DNA of 64,000 nucleotides from Neisseria sp. oral taxon 014 str. F0314 (GTDB taxonomy: Bacteria; Pseudomonadota; Gammaproteobacteria; Burkholderiales; Neisseriaceae). The notes under the pieces were generated by a model. That model searched no databases, had not been told where the DNA came from, and was given only the letters and a program-made list of their open reading frames with translations. The stretch lies in the NCBI RefSeq assembly GCF_005886145.1, contig NZ_CP040504.1, forward strand, positions 434,001 through 498,000, in the 5' to 3' direction. Shown piece by piece: positions 1 to 8,782 of this stretch (the stretch's first letter is position 1; each line of letters opens with the position of its first letter). The translations under genes were made by a program, and so were the position numbers.

Positions 1-57
1 ACCGAACCCAAAAACTATACCCACGAAGCAGGTGTGAAAGTCCAATACTCGTTCTAA
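1..57 (+). CDS. 3' end of a probable outer-membrane beta-barrel protein (partial)
   Basis: Frame 1 is open from the window edge and ends at TAA 55-57. The last residues read GVKVQYSF. A hydrophobic/polar alternation ending in Phe is the C-terminal signature recognised by the BAM complex in outer-membrane barrels such as TonB-dependent receptors or porins. Only 18 residues are visible, so the family cannot be named. A DUS-type terminator follows. Confidence 0.5.
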   Translation, partial: TEPKNYTHEAGVKVQYSF

Positions 58-82
58 TCCGACGGACAAAGCACTCAAACCA

Positions 83-126
83 TTTCAGACGGCCTTGCAG
101 TACAATAAGGCCGTCTGAAATTTTTG
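83..126. terminator. Inverted DUS pair, probable terminator
   Basis: TTTCAGACGGCCTT (83-96) and AAGGCCGTCTGAAA (107-120) form a 14-bp stem with a 10-nt loop, followed by a T run at 121-125. It ends the partial outer-membrane gene and supplies two DNA uptake sequences. Confidence 0.75.
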
Positions 127-244
127 ACGCTCCCGAAATCCTGCACCTGCTCAAATACCTGCAAACCCAAGGCCATGCTGCGGCAGAAACCGGAACCTTC
201 CGTCATCGGGAACATTTAAATATCACGGGATACTGACGTTCTGG

Positions 245-264
245 ATTCCCGCATGTGCGGGAAT
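245..264. repeat. dRS3 neisserial repeat
   Basis: The 20-mer ATTCCCGCATGTGCGGGAAT fits the dRS3 pattern ATTCCC-N8-GGGAAT, a dispersed repeat of Neisseria known as an insertion target for filamentous phage and as part of larger repeat arrays. Here it is single, in the gap between the outer-membrane gene and the DUF350 gene. Confidence 0.8.
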
Positions 265-307
265 AACGGTAACCGTATATTTTTCACTGTTAAGCCGGTT
301 ATAAAAA

Positions 308-706
308 TCAGGTCAGACAAGCAGCATTCAAGATACCGATAGATACGGACACCGCGCCAAACAGCGCGCCGACGGCGACGTTGTTGCCGATAAGTTCTTC
401 AGTTGCGCCTTTAATCATCATCGTGGCGACAAAATACACCAAAATCTGAATCACCGCCGCCGCGAGACCCCACAGGATAAAATCAACGAAACTGACGCTG
501 TGGGCAATGCTGGATGCGAGCGTCAAACAAAATCCAACCAGCGCGCCGCCAAATGACAAGGCGCAGGCAAGGTTGCCGTTTTTAATCAGCCGCAATTCTT
601 CCGCAGGCGTAATTCGCAGATACACCGCGCCGAAAACGGCAGTCATCGCCACCCCCGCAAGCATATATTGCAGGTAAAGCAGGTATTGGGGCAGGGAAAT
701 ACTCAC
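308..706 (-). CDS. DUF350 family inner-membrane protein
   Basis: 132 residues with about four hydrophobic segments (near residues 8-28, 45-65, 72-95 and 108-130) arranged as two similar halves, as in the DUF350 (YjfL-like) family. The protein has few charged residues and no catalytic motif, and its function is unknown. It is divergently transcribed from the membrane aminopropyltransferase-like gene that starts at 834. DUF350 genes commonly sit beside such speE-like genes, which suggests a shared membrane process. Family assignment is from composition and context. Confidence 0.75.
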   Translation of the reverse strand: MSISLPQYLLYLQYMLAGVAMTAVFGAVYLRITPAEELRLIKNGNLACALSFGGALVGFCLTLASSIAHSVSFVDFILWGLAAAVIQILVYFVATMMIKGATEELIGNNVAVGALFGAVSVSIGILNAACLT

Positions 707-833
707 GATATGAAGTCCTTAGGATTTGATATAATGGATTATGCCATAATTTGCGCACCGCTTGAAATTCAAGAGCTTGCAGTATCGGCGGCAAGCATTT
801 TTTCAGACGGCCTCAAATCCACTCCCCAATACC

Positions 834-2348
834 ATGACCGCCAACCGCACCCTCATCATCTCCGTCTTCATCGTCGCCAGTTGCGGCCTCGCCTACGAAC
901 TCATCATCGCCGCGCTGGCGAGCTATCTTTTGGGCGACAGCATTTTGCAGTTTTCTTCCGTCATCGGACTTTATCTTTTCTCGATGGGCATAGGCGCGCA
1001 CCTGACCCGCTACATTAAAGACGAAGACGTGTTGCACCGCTTTATCGAAATCGAACTTTTGGTCGGCATCATCGGCGGCATTTCCGCGCTGGCATTATTC
1101 GTCGCCTTCGGTCTTTCCGCCGCCCCGTTCCGCACCCTGCTCTACGCCTTCGTGCTGATTGTCGGCGCGGTCGTCGGCATGGAAATCCCATTGGTGATGC
1201 GCGTGTTAAACCGCAAAGGCGCGGAGTTTAAAGAACTCGTTGCCAAAGTCCTGACCTTCGACTATTTGGGCGCACTCGCCGTTTCCTTGCTCTTCCCGCT
1301 TCTCCTCGCCCCCAAACTCGGCATGGCGCGTTCCGCCCTCTTGTTCGGCATCCTCAACGCCGCCGTCGCCTACCTGACCGCACGCGTCTTCAAAGCCGAA
1401 CTGCCCCGCTACCGCGCCATCCGCCTGCGTGCGCTGATTGTCTTGTCCGTCCTCGCCGCCGCCTTCGCCTACGCCGACCGCATCTCCTTCAAGGCCGAAC
1501 AAAGCTATTTCGGCGACCCCGTCGTCTATCAAAGCCACTCGCCCTACCAGCGGCTCGTCGTTACCCGCTGGAAAGATGACACCCGCCTCTACATCAACGG
1601 CAACCTGCAATTCTCCTCGCGCGACGAAGCCCGTTATCACGAAGCCCTCGTCCTGCCCGCCATGCAGATGGTTCAAAACGCCACCCGCATCCTCATCCTC
1701 GGCGGCGGCGACGGGCTGGCGGCGCGCGAAGTCTTGAAATACCCGCAGGTCAAACACGTTACCCTGGTCGATTTAGACCCCGACATGACCGCCACTTTTA
1801 AAACCTCCGCCACCTTAAGCGCGCTCAACCAAGGCTCGCTGTCCCATCCCAAAATGCACGTCGTCAACGACGATGCCGCCAAATGGCTGGAGGGGTCGTC
1901 TGAAAAATTCGACGTCATCATCATCGACCTGCCCGACCCGTCCAATTTCTCACTGGGCAAACTCTACTCCGTCCCCATGTACCGCCTCGTCGCCCGCCAT
2001 CTTCAGCCGCAGGGCAAAATCGTCGTCCAATCCACTTCGCCCTACTTCGCCCCCAACGCCTACTGGTCGGTCGTCGCCACCCTCGAAGCCGCCGGTCTTT
2101 CCACCGCGCCTTATCACGTTTACGTCCCCTCCTTCGGCGAATGGGGATTTGTGTTGGCAGGCTTCGATAAGCAATTCCCCGTCCCGCAGAAATTCGACGT
2201 TCCCACCCGTTATCTCAACGCCCAAACCGCCGCCGAAATGTTCCGCTTCCCGCCCGACATGGCAAGGCGCAAGGTCAAGCCGAACTATTTGAACAACCAA
2301 ATCCTTGTCAGCTATTTTGAAAGCGACTGGCGCAACGCAATACGCTGA
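834..2348 (+). CDS. Membrane-anchored spermidine synthase-like protein (polyamine aminopropyltransferase fold)
   Basis: About 504 residues. The N-terminal 210 residues are a multi-pass membrane domain. The C-terminal half is a SAM/dcSAM-binding domain with LGGGDGLAAREVLKYP (Gly-rich loop), VDLDPDM (acidic residue after strand 2) and DVIIIDLPDPSN, as in SpeE-like proteins. True polyamine synthesis is unproven because the membrane-fused family has no settled substrate. The frame is open from a TTG at 762, but a DUS lies between 762 and 834 and the hydrophobic N terminus begins right after the ATG at 834, so I chose 834. The gene is divergent from the DUF350 gene and ends in a DUS hairpin. Confidence 0.8.
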   Translation: MTANRTLIISVFIVASCGLAYELIIAALASYLLGDSILQFSSVIGLYLFSMGIGAHLTRYIKDEDVLHRFIEIELLVGIIGGISALALFVAFGLSAAPFRTLLYAFVLIVGAVVGMEIPLVMRVLNRKGAEFKELVAKVLTFDYLGALAVSLLFPLLLAPKLGMARSALLFGILNAAVAYLTARVFKAELPRYRAIRLRALIVLSVLAAAFAYADRISFKAEQSYFGDPVVYQSHSPYQRLVVTRWKDDTRLYINGNLQFSSRDEARYHEALVLPAMQMVQNATRILILGGGDGLAAREVLKYPQVKHVTLVDLDPDMTATFKTSATLSALNQGSLSHPKMHVVNDDAAKWLEGSSEKFDVIIIDLPDPSNFSLGKLYSVPMYRLVARHLQPQGKIVVQSTSPYFAPNAYWSVVATLEAAGLSTAPYHVYVPSFGEWGFVLAGFDKQFPVPQKFDVPTRYLNAQTAAEMFRFPPDMARRKVKPNYLNNQILVSYFESDWRNAIR

Positions 2349-2361
2349 AACTGCCAATGAA

Positions 2362-2394
2362 GCCGTCTGAAACCATATTTTCAGACGGCCTTTG
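2362..2394 (+). terminator. DUS hairpin terminator
   Basis: GCCGTCTGAAA (2362-2372) pairs with TTTCAGACGGC (2379-2389) and is followed by CTTTG. It lies between the aminopropyltransferase-like gene and miaA. Confidence 0.65.
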
Positions 2395-2433
2395 TTATAA
2401 TCCCAATCCGCCCAAACCAACACTTCCTCACTC

Positions 2434-3375
2434 ATGAACGCACCCAAAGCCTTCGCCATCCTAGGCCCCACCGCCGGCGGCAAAACCGGCCTTGCGCTGG
2501 ACATCGCCGCCAAACTGCCGGTGGAAATCATCAGCCTCGATTCCGCCCTGGTCTACCGCGACATGGACATAGGCACCGCCAAACCCAGCGCCGCCGAGCG
2601 TCAGGCCGTACCGCACCACCTCATCGACATCATCACCCCGCTGGAAACATACAGCGCTGCCGACTTTGTCGCCGACTGCGTCCGGCTGGTTGCCGACATC
2701 CACCGGCGCGGACGGCTGCCGCTTATCGTCGGCGGCACCATGATGTATTTCCAAGCCCTCAGCGGCGGCCTGAACAACCTGCCCGAAGCCGACCCTGCCG
2801 TGCGCGCCGCACTTCAGGCCGAAAAAAACGCACACGGACTGGCCCGTCTCTACCGCCGCCTGCAAGCCGCCGACCCCGTTACCGCCGCACGTCTGAAACC
2901 CAACGACAGCCAGCGCATCGAACGCGCGTTGGAAGTATTCGAACTGACCGGAAAACCCCTCAGCCGCCACTTCGACGAACAACAGACAACCCCGCCGCCG
3001 CTGGACTTGCACACCATCGCCCTGATCCCGGAAAACCGCGCCCTGCTTCACGCCCGAATCGCCGAACGCTTCGGACAAATGCTCCGGCAGGGCTTCCTCG
3101 ACGAAATGGCCGCCCTGCGCCGCAAATACCCCGCCCTGACCGCCGGACACACCTCCATGCGCTGCGTCGGCTACCGTCAGGCGTGGGACTACATCGAAGG
3201 CGGATACGGCCACGAAACCTTCGTCGAAAAAGGCACCGCCGCCACCCGCCAGCTTGCCAAACGGCAGTTGACCTGGCTGAGGAAAATCCCGCTGGCACAA
3301 AGTCTCGATCCGTTCACCGCACAAAATTATCTTCAGACGGCATCCGAATCGGTCAAACGCCATTTCGGAATATAA
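2434..3375 (+). CDS. miaA: tRNA dimethylallyltransferase MiaA
   Basis: 313 residues, the normal length. The enzyme transfers a dimethylallyl group from DMAPP to N6 of A37 in tRNAs that read UNN codons. The P-loop GPTAGGKT (residues 10-17) is followed by ISLDSALVYRDMDIGTAKP, the DMAPP/tRNA-binding signature with the catalytic Asp, and later by VGGTMMYF and CVGYRQAW, which are diagnostic of MiaA. The ATG at 2434 lies just before the P-loop. It is followed by tadA, so two tRNA-modifying genes are neighbours. Confidence 0.97.
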   Translation: MNAPKAFAILGPTAGGKTGLALDIAAKLPVEIISLDSALVYRDMDIGTAKPSAAERQAVPHHLIDIITPLETYSAADFVADCVRLVADIHRRGRLPLIVGGTMMYFQALSGGLNNLPEADPAVRAALQAEKNAHGLARLYRRLQAADPVTAARLKPNDSQRIERALEVFELTGKPLSRHFDEQQTTPPPLDLHTIALIPENRALLHARIAERFGQMLRQGFLDEMAALRRKYPALTAGHTSMRCVGYRQAWDYIEGGYGHETFVEKGTAATRQLAKRQLTWLRKIPLAQSLDPFTAQNYLQTASESVKRHFGI

Positions 3376-3483
3376 ACCCGAAACCTTTTTTCAGACGGCC
3401 TCAAGGGCAAACCGGCGTAAGCCGCAGGTCGGGCAGTGCTGCCCGACATCTGCCTCTATAAAGTCAAAAGAAACATATTCACC

Positions 3484-4209
3484 ATGCTGACCACTCCGCC
3501 CCTCACTCCCGGCGTCCTCGCCACCTTACAAGACCTAGGCATAACCACCCGGCAAGACCTGCGGCAAATCGGAGCAATCAAAACCTTCCTGCTGCTTAAA
3601 GCCGCCGGACGCACCATCACACGCAGCACACTGTGGCAGCTCGAAGCCCTGTCACACGGCATCCGTCCGCAGGATTTAAGCGAAGCGGAAAAAACGGCCC
3701 TGCTGAAGCAACTCGCCGACCATCCGCCCGTAGCCGTATTTCCGAGGCCGTCTGAAATGGAAATTTTTATGCGGATTGCACTCGAACAGGCCGTGCAGTC
3801 CGCCGCCGCCGGAGAAATCCCCGTCGGCGCAGCCGTCGTCAAAAACGGTTCCGTCATCGCCGCCGCACACAACACCTGCATACAAAGCCGCGATGTCAGC
3901 CGCCATGCCGAAATCAGCGCACTGGCGCAGGCCGGAGCCGTACTGGGCAACTATCGCCTTGACGGTTGCGACGTATACGTTACGCTCGAACCATGCGCCA
4001 TGTGTGCATCCGCCCTGATACAGGCGCGTGTTGCCCGCGTCATCTTCGGCGCGGACGAACCCAAAACCGGTGCGGCAGGCAGCATAATCGATTTATTTGC
4101 CGCCCACGGCATCAACAAACACACCGCCGTAACAGGCGGCATACTGAAAAAAGAATGCCGCACCCTGCTACAGCAGTTTTTCCGCGAAAAACGCCGATTT
4201 CAGCCCTAA
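3484..4209 (+). CDS. tadA: tRNA-specific adenosine deaminase TadA with an N-terminal TfoX_C-like helical domain
   Basis: 241 residues, well above the roughly 165 of E. coli TadA. Residues 100-240 are the zinc deaminase that makes inosine at A34 of tRNA-Arg(ACG): SRHAEISAL supplies the His ligand and catalytic Glu, and LEPCAMCASA the two Cys ligands. The first 80 residues (LATLQDLGITTRQDLRQIGA and after) look like the helix-hairpin-helix C-terminal domain of TfoX-type proteins, fused in frame. The frame is open from a non-ATG codon at 3436, but the ATG at 3484 directly precedes the domain. A DUS encoding RPSEME marks the fusion linker. Confidence 0.9.
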   Translation: MLTTPPLTPGVLATLQDLGITTRQDLRQIGAIKTFLLLKAAGRTITRSTLWQLEALSHGIRPQDLSEAEKTALLKQLADHPPVAVFPRPSEMEIFMRIALEQAVQSAAAGEIPVGAAVVKNGSVIAAAHNTCIQSRDVSRHAEISALAQAGAVLGNYRLDGCDVYVTLEPCAMCASALIQARVARVIFGADEPKTGAAGSIIDLFAAHGINKHTAVTGGILKKECRTLLQQFFREKRRFQP

Positions 4210-4237
4210 CTCCCTATCACAAATACAAAAAAACAAA

Positions 4238-4271
4238 TTTCAGACGGCCGCGCAACACAGGCCGTCTGAAA
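4238..4271. terminator. Inverted DUS pair after tadA
   Basis: TTTCAGACGGCC (4238-4249) and GGCCGTCTGAAA (4260-4271) form a 12-bp stem. It separates tadA from the recA promoter region. Confidence 0.65.
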
Positions 4272-4307
4272 CAAAAATAAAATAAAACTATACTTTTTCT
4301 TAATTTA

Positions 4308-4316
4308 TGCGATAAT
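4308..4316 (+). promoter_or_regulatory. Candidate extended -10 promoter of recA
   Basis: TGCGATAAT matches TGn-TATAAT with one mismatch, about 52 bases before the recA start, in an AT-rich stretch. A -35 box is poor (CTATAC at 4288-4293). No LexA box is visible, consistent with Neisseria lacking a classical SOS system. Confidence 0.5.
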
Positions 4317-4368
4317 AGCTAAACAAATTCTTAGCTACTTTGATAACATTCCTTACGAGAACAACACC

Positions 4369-5415
4369 ATGTCAGACGAAAAAAGCAAAGCCCTAGCCGC
4401 CGCCCTTGCCCAAATCGAAAAAAACTTCGGCAAAGGCTCCATCATGAAAATGGACGGCAGCCAGCAAGAAGAAAACCTTGACGTCATCTCCACCGGCTCA
4501 CTCGGCGTGGACCTGGCACTCGGTGTCGGCGGTCTGCCGCGCGGCCGCGTCGTGGAAATCTTCGGCCCAGAATCCTCCGGTAAAACCACGCTCTGTCTCG
4601 AAGCCATCGCCCAATGCCAGAAAAACGGCGGTATCTGCGCCTTTATCGACGCCGAACACGCCTTCGACCCGATTTACGCCCGCAAACTCGGCGTTAAAGT
4701 AGAAGAACTCTACCTCTCCCAACCCGACACCGGCGAACAGGCCCTGGAAATCTGCGATACGCTGGTACGTTCCGGCGGCGTGGACATGGTCGTTGTCGAC
4801 TCCGTAGCCGCCCTCGTGCCCAAAGCCGAAATCGAAGGCGAAATGGGCGACAGCCACGTCGGCCTGCAAGCCCGCCTGATGAGCCAAGCCCTGCGCAAGC
4901 TCACCGGCCACATCAAACGCACTAACACACTGGTCGTCTTCATCAACCAAATCCGTATGAAAATCGGCGTGATGTTCGGCAGCCCCGAAACCACCACCGG
5001 CGGCAACGCCCTTAAATTCTACGCCTCCGTCCGACTCGACATCCGCCGCACCGGACAAATCAAAAAAGGCGACGACGTTATCGGCAACGAAACCAAAGTC
5101 AAAGTCATCAAAAACAAAGTCGCCCCTCCGTTCCGCCAAGCCGAATTCGATATCCTGTACGGTGAAGGCGTAAGCTGGGAAGGCGAACTGATCGACCTTG
5201 GCGTCAAATACGACATCGTTGAAAAATCAGGCGCATGGTACAGCTACAACGGCGCCAAAATCGGACAAGGTAAAGACAACGTCCGCGTATGGCTGAAAGA
5301 AAACCCCGAAATCGCCAACGAAATCGACGCCAAAATCCGTGCCGCCGTGGGCATCAACGTTGATATTACCGAAGGCAAACTGGACGACACCGACGGAGAA
5401 CGTCCGGAAGAATAA
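4369..5415 (+). CDS. recA: Recombinase RecA
   Basis: 348 residues. An ATP-dependent strand-exchange protein that forms filaments on single-stranded DNA; in Neisseria it is essential for transformation and pilin antigenic variation. Walker [10 protein letters not shown] (about 66-74), Walker [15 protein letters not shown], and the [21 protein letters not shown] loop L2 region are all intact. The acidic C-terminal tail ([10 protein letters not shown]) is typical. The gene stands alone between hairpins. Confidence 0.98.
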   Translation: MSDEKSKALAAALAQIEKNFGKGSIMKMDGSQQEENLDVISTGSLGVDLALGVGGLPRGRVVEIFGPESSGKTTLCLEAIAQCQKNGGICAFIDAEHAFDPIYARKLGVKVEELYLSQPDTGEQALEICDTLVRSGGVDMVVVDSVAALVPKAEIEGEMGDSHVGLQARLMSQALRKLTGHIKRTNTLVVFINQIRMKIGVMFGSPETTTGGNALKFYASVRLDIRRTGQIKKGDDVIGNETKVKVIKNKVAPPFRQAEFDILYGEGVSWEGELIDLGVKYDIVEKSGAWYSYNGAKIGQGKDNVRVWLKENPEIANEIDAKIRAAVGINVDITEGKLDDTDGERPEE

Positions 5416-5446
5416 GCCTCTGTTTGACTTCCAATTAAAAATATAT

Positions 5447-5506
5447 AAGGTCGTCTGAAAACAAATATAGCGTGTTCCGCTAAAAAGTTTTCGGGCGACC
5501 TTTCTG
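5447..5506 (+). terminator. recA terminator built from a diverged DUS pair
   Basis: AAGGTCGTCTGAAAAC (5447-5462) pairs with GTTTTCGGGCGACCTT (5487-5502), using two G-U wobbles, and is followed by T/C. The first arm carries AGGTCGTCTGAA, the variant dialect of the N. mucosa/sicca group. The second arm is no longer a DUS but still pairs as RNA. Confidence 0.6.
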
Positions 5507-5746
5507 CACTCAACAGAAACATAGCTTTAAAATGATAGAAATGCCTACATCGTCACTCCTAAAGGAAGGAATCTAGAAATTAGAAATTACGGCAATTTTT
5601 AAATGTTACTGAAACAAACATCCAAGGTCTGGATTTCTGCCATGCCCCTCCCTCACGCGGGTGCAGCAGACAATGACGACTTTGAGATTCATCTACTGTA
5701 ATTTTAAAAATTTCAGAAATCCTGCTCCCTGTAACTTTTAATCTCC
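5507..5746. other. Gene-free gap with degenerate neisserial repeat
   Basis: No convincing ORF on either strand. GTCACTCCTAAAGGAAGGAATCT around 5553-5575 and the CTGGATTTCTGCC stretch near 5632-5644 look like a worn form of the dRS3/RS-type repeats common in Neisseria, but both are too degenerate for a firm call. Confidence 0.3.
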
Positions 5747-6787
5747 CTACACCTTCACCCTACATCCTGATTTCGCGCTTTCATATACTTTTTCCAGCAA
5801 CCACAGCACCTCCGCCACTTGGCGCGGTTGCACTGCTGCGGGAGATTTGCCTTGCAGCGCGTCATAAAGGTTTTCATAAAACGCTGCATAATTTCCGCTG
5901 ACGCTTTCAATTTTCTTGCGGACGACCACCCCGTCGATTTCGGTATGCAGGATGCCCCATTCGTCTTCCGGTTCACGGTTCCACACTCCGACGGGTTGCG
6001 CGCCGCCGAGCAGCAGGGCTTCTTGGTTGTCGGCGTTTTGTTTGACGTATGAACCGCGTTTGCCGTGCAAAGTCATGAACGGCAAAGGTTCGCGGGCATA
6101 TTTGCTTGCGGTCAGGGCGACTTTTTTGCCGTCGGCGTAATAGAGCGCGATATAGAAATTGTCGTCGCTGGCCGCTCCTTCATGTTGATAACGCACGTCG
6201 GCATAAAGCTCATCGGGCATCCCGAAAACATCGACCGCCATATCCATGAGGTGCGAACCCAAATCGTACACCAGCCCTACGCCCGCCTCGCCCGTTTCCT
6301 TCCAGCGTTTTTTATTCAATGCAGCTGCATAACGCTCAAAACGAAACTCCGCATCCACAATTTCGCCCAAAAGGTCGTCTGAAAGCAGCTTTTTGGCGGT
6401 CAACGGCGCGCTGTCCCAACGTCGGTTTTGGTAAACGGTCAGCAATACGCCCTGCCGCTCGGCAAGTTCCGCCAGTTCCAAGGCTTGCGCCGCCGTGACG
6501 CACAACGGTTTTTCCACCACCACATTTTTACCCGCACGCAAAGCCTGAGCGGCAAAATCGAAATGCGTCTGGTTCGGCGTGGTAATGACCACCAAATCCA
6601 CATCGTCGGTAAGCAACTCCTCAAACGAACGCACGGTCTGCGCCTGCGGCAGGACTGCCTGAGCTTTGTTGCCGCTGCGTTCAAACACGCGCACAACTTC
6701 AAACCGCGCATCCGCACGCCAAAACGGCAGATGGAACACCTGCGCTGACATGCCGAACCCCGCCAATCCGATTTTGATTTTCTGCAT
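5747..6787 (-). CDS. Gfo/Idh/MocA family NAD(P)-dependent oxidoreductase
   Basis: 346 residues. The N-terminal Rossmann fold has IGLAGFGMSAQVFHLPF (dinucleotide loop) and the family hallmark VVEKPLCVTAAQA (EKP motif) near residue 95. The C-terminal alpha/beta domain has GLVYDLGSHLMDMAVDVFG, with the DxxxH catalytic pair. It resembles YdgJ/YdgJ-like sugar dehydrogenases, but the substrate is unknown. I chose the ATG at 6787 because AAGGAG lies seven bases upstream; the TTG at 6793 would be too close. The gene is divergent from rbfA. Confidence 0.85.
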   Translation of the reverse strand: MQKIKIGLAGFGMSAQVFHLPFWRADARFEVVRVFERSGNKAQAVLPQAQTVRSFEELLTDDVDLVVITTPNQTHFDFAAQALRAGKNVVVEKPLCVTAAQALELAELAERQGVLLTVYQNRRWDSAPLTAKKLLSDDLLGEIVDAEFRFERYAAALNKKRWKETGEAGVGLVYDLGSHLMDMAVDVFGMPDELYADVRYQHEGAASDDNFYIALYYADGKKVALTASKYAREPLPFMTLHGKRGSYVKQNADNQEALLLGGAQPVGVWNREPEDEWGILHTEIDGVVVRKKIESVSGNYAAFYENLYDALQGKSPAAVQPRQVAEVLWLLEKVYESAKSGCRVKV

Positions 6788-6905
6788 AGCCAAACTCCTT
6801 TTCAGACGGCCTCAAATTGCCGTATATCCGTTATAATACCGCATTTATTTCACACAGGCCGTCTGAAAACAAAGTTGAAACGGCCGCCGCCGTTTAAGGA
6901 AAACC

Positions 6906-7277
6906 ATGAGAAAACCGCAACGCGGCTATGCCCGCCAAGACCGTGTCAAAGAACAAATCATGCGCGAACTGGCCGAGCTGGTCCGCACCGGCCTGAAAGA
7001 CCCGCGCGCAGGCTTCATCACCATCAACGAAGTCGAAGTCACCCGCGATTACAGCCACGCCACCGTGTTCTACACCGTCCTCGACGACAGCACCCGCGAC
7101 ATCACCGAAGAAGCCTTGGAACACGCCAAAGGCCACCTGCGCAGCGAATTGGCGAAACGCATCAAACTCTTCAAAACGCCCGAACTGCACTTCAAATACG
7201 ACGAATCGCTCGAACGCGGCATGAGCATTTCCAGCCTCATCGACCAAGTGGCGGCGGAAAAGCTGGTGGAAGATTAA
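6906..7277 (+). CDS. rbfA: 30S ribosome-binding factor RbfA
   Basis: 123 residues with a KH-like fold. It assists 16S rRNA 5'-end maturation and cold adaptation. Diagnostic stretches are RVKEQIMRELAELVRTGLKDPR near the N terminus, ITINEVEVTRDYSHATVFYTV, and the final PELHFKYDESLERGMSISSLI. AAGGAAAACC precedes the ATG. truB follows 500 bp downstream after one small gene, the classic rbfA-truB order. Confidence 0.96.
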   Translation: MRKPQRGYARQDRVKEQIMRELAELVRTGLKDPRAGFITINEVEVTRDYSHATVFYTVLDDSTRDITEEALEHAKGHLRSELAKRIKLFKTPELHFKYDESLERGMSISSLIDQVAAEKLVED

Positions 7278-7359
7278 AAATAAAGCTCGTCTGAACACCC
7301 GGTATTAAAACCGAAGATCTGTTTCAGACGGCCTCCTTGCTCCGCTTTCGGATATATCC

Positions 7360-7770
7360 ATGACCTTTCCCGAATTTCTATTGTCTTTAGTCTTTTTCTC
7401 CTATTGTGCCTGCTACGCTTTCAGTTTGCGCAAAGGGAAAACCGTCTTTGATACCGCATCGGGCAACGAAATCCACATAGGTAAAAACGGGCATTACTCG
7501 GTTTGGCATGACGGAGACGGACAAATTTCCTTCCGCATCACCGACCTAAACGGGCGGGAAGCACCTCTCTCCAAACCGCTGTTTCATGCCAGTTTCCGCC
7601 GTACCGACGGCCGCATCACGCTTTTAAAGCAAGGCCGTCTGAAAAAAGGCAGCTACACAGTAGAAACATCAAATCCGCACAGCCACATCATCCTCAGAAA
7701 AACAATATCGGAAACGCCGATCATCCTACTCGGCACTTCCATCTTATCCCTTTCCTTCCTCCTTCACTGA
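7360..7770 (+). CDS. Hypothetical membrane protein between rbfA and truB
   Basis: 136 residues, not a family I recognise. A hydrophobic N-terminal helix (residues 3-22) and a C-terminal one (about 119-135) flank a soluble, beta-rich middle (YSVWHDGDGQISFRITDLNG), so both ends probably lie in the membrane. A DUS is read through in frame (QGRLKKG). The stop is one base before the truB ATG, which suggests translational coupling and shared transcription with truB. Confidence 0.65.
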   Translation: MTFPEFLLSLVFFSYCACYAFSLRKGKTVFDTASGNEIHIGKNGHYSVWHDGDGQISFRITDLNGREAPLSKPLFHASFRRTDGRITLLKQGRLKKGSYTVETSNPHSHIILRKTISETPIILLGTSILSLSFLLH

Positions 7771-7771
7771 C

Positions 7772-8698
7772 ATGACCGCCAAACTCGCCAAACGCCCCGT
7801 CAACGGCGTCCTCCTGCTCGACAAGCCCGAAGGACTTTCCAGCAACACCGCCCTGCAAAAAGCCCGCCGCCTCTACAACGCCGAAAAAGCGGGGCATACC
7901 GGCGTGCTCGACCCTTTGGCGACCGGACTTTTGCCCGTCTGCTTCGGCGAAGCGACCAAGTTCGCCCAATATCTGCTGGATGCCGACAAAGCCTACACCG
8001 CCACGCTGAAACTCGGCGAAGCCAGCAGCACGGGGGACGCCGAAGGCGAAATCATCGCTACCGCCCGCGCCGATATTTCCTTAGCCGAATTTCAGACGGC
8101 ATGCCAAGCCCTGACGGGCAACATCCGCCAAGTGCCGCCAATGTTTTCCGCCCTCAAACACGAAGGCAAACCGCTGTACGAATACGCCCGCAAAGGCATC
8201 GTCATCGAACGCAAACCGCGCGACATCACCATTTACGCCATCGATATTACCGAGTTTGACGCGCCTAAAGCCGTCATCGACGTACGTTGCAGCAAAGGCA
8301 CCTACATCCGCACCCTCAGCGAAGACATCGCCAAACACATCGGCACATTCGCCCACCTGACCGCCCTGCGCCGCACCGAAACCGCCGGTTTCACCATCCG
8401 CGAAAGCCACACGCTCGAAACCTTGGCAGCATTAGACGAAACCGAACGCAACGCCCTGCTCCTGCCCTGCGACGTTTTAGTGCGGCACCTGCCCAAAATC
8501 GAACTGAACGACCGCGCCGTAACCATGCTCAAATGCGGCCAGCGCCCGCAGTTTACCGAGGACATCTCCGCCGACCAGCCCATCCGCGTTTACGACCATA
8601 GCGGCGCATTCATCGGTTTGGCAGAATACCAAAAAGAAATCGGCCGCCTCAAAGCCCTGCGGCTGATGAACACGGACAACGGCAAACGGTTGCAATAA
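7772..8698 (+). CDS. truB: tRNA pseudouridine(55) synthase TruB
   Basis: 308 residues. Makes the universal pseudouridine 55 in the tRNA T loop. GVLLLDKPEGLSSN opens the fold, and GHTGVLDPLATGLLPVC (about residues 41-57) holds the catalytic Asp. CSKGTYIRTLSEDI and the C-terminal PUA-like region follow. The ATG follows the upstream stop by one base and has no good ribosome site, consistent with coupling. Confidence 0.97.
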   Translation: MTAKLAKRPVNGVLLLDKPEGLSSNTALQKARRLYNAEKAGHTGVLDPLATGLLPVCFGEATKFAQYLLDADKAYTATLKLGEASSTGDAEGEIIATARADISLAEFQTACQALTGNIRQVPPMFSALKHEGKPLYEYARKGIVIERKPRDITIYAIDITEFDAPKAVIDVRCSKGTYIRTLSEDIAKHIGTFAHLTALRRTETAGFTIRESHTLETLAALDETERNALLLPCDVLVRHLPKIELNDRAVTMLKCGQRPQFTEDISADQPIRVYDHSGAFIGLAEYQKEIGRLKALRLMNTDNGKRLQ

Positions 8699-8720
8699 AC
8701 CTTATCCGAAGTATTCAAAA

Positions 8721-8760
8721 AGGCCGTCTGAAAACCTGATTACGGGTTTTCAGACGGCCT
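8721..8760. terminator. Bidirectional DUS terminator between truB and the DUF4124 gene
   Basis: AGGCCGTCTGAAAACC (8721-8736) and GGTTTTCAGACGGCCT (8745-8760) form a perfect 16-bp stem between convergent genes. Confidence 0.8.
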
Positions 8761-8782
8761 CTTGATTTTATACCGCTCTTTA

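Noticed and set aside
762..833. Upstream TTG start for the spermidine synthase-like gene
   Set aside because: The extra 24 codons are read through a DUS and lack a ribosome site; the membrane domain starts right after the ATG at 834.
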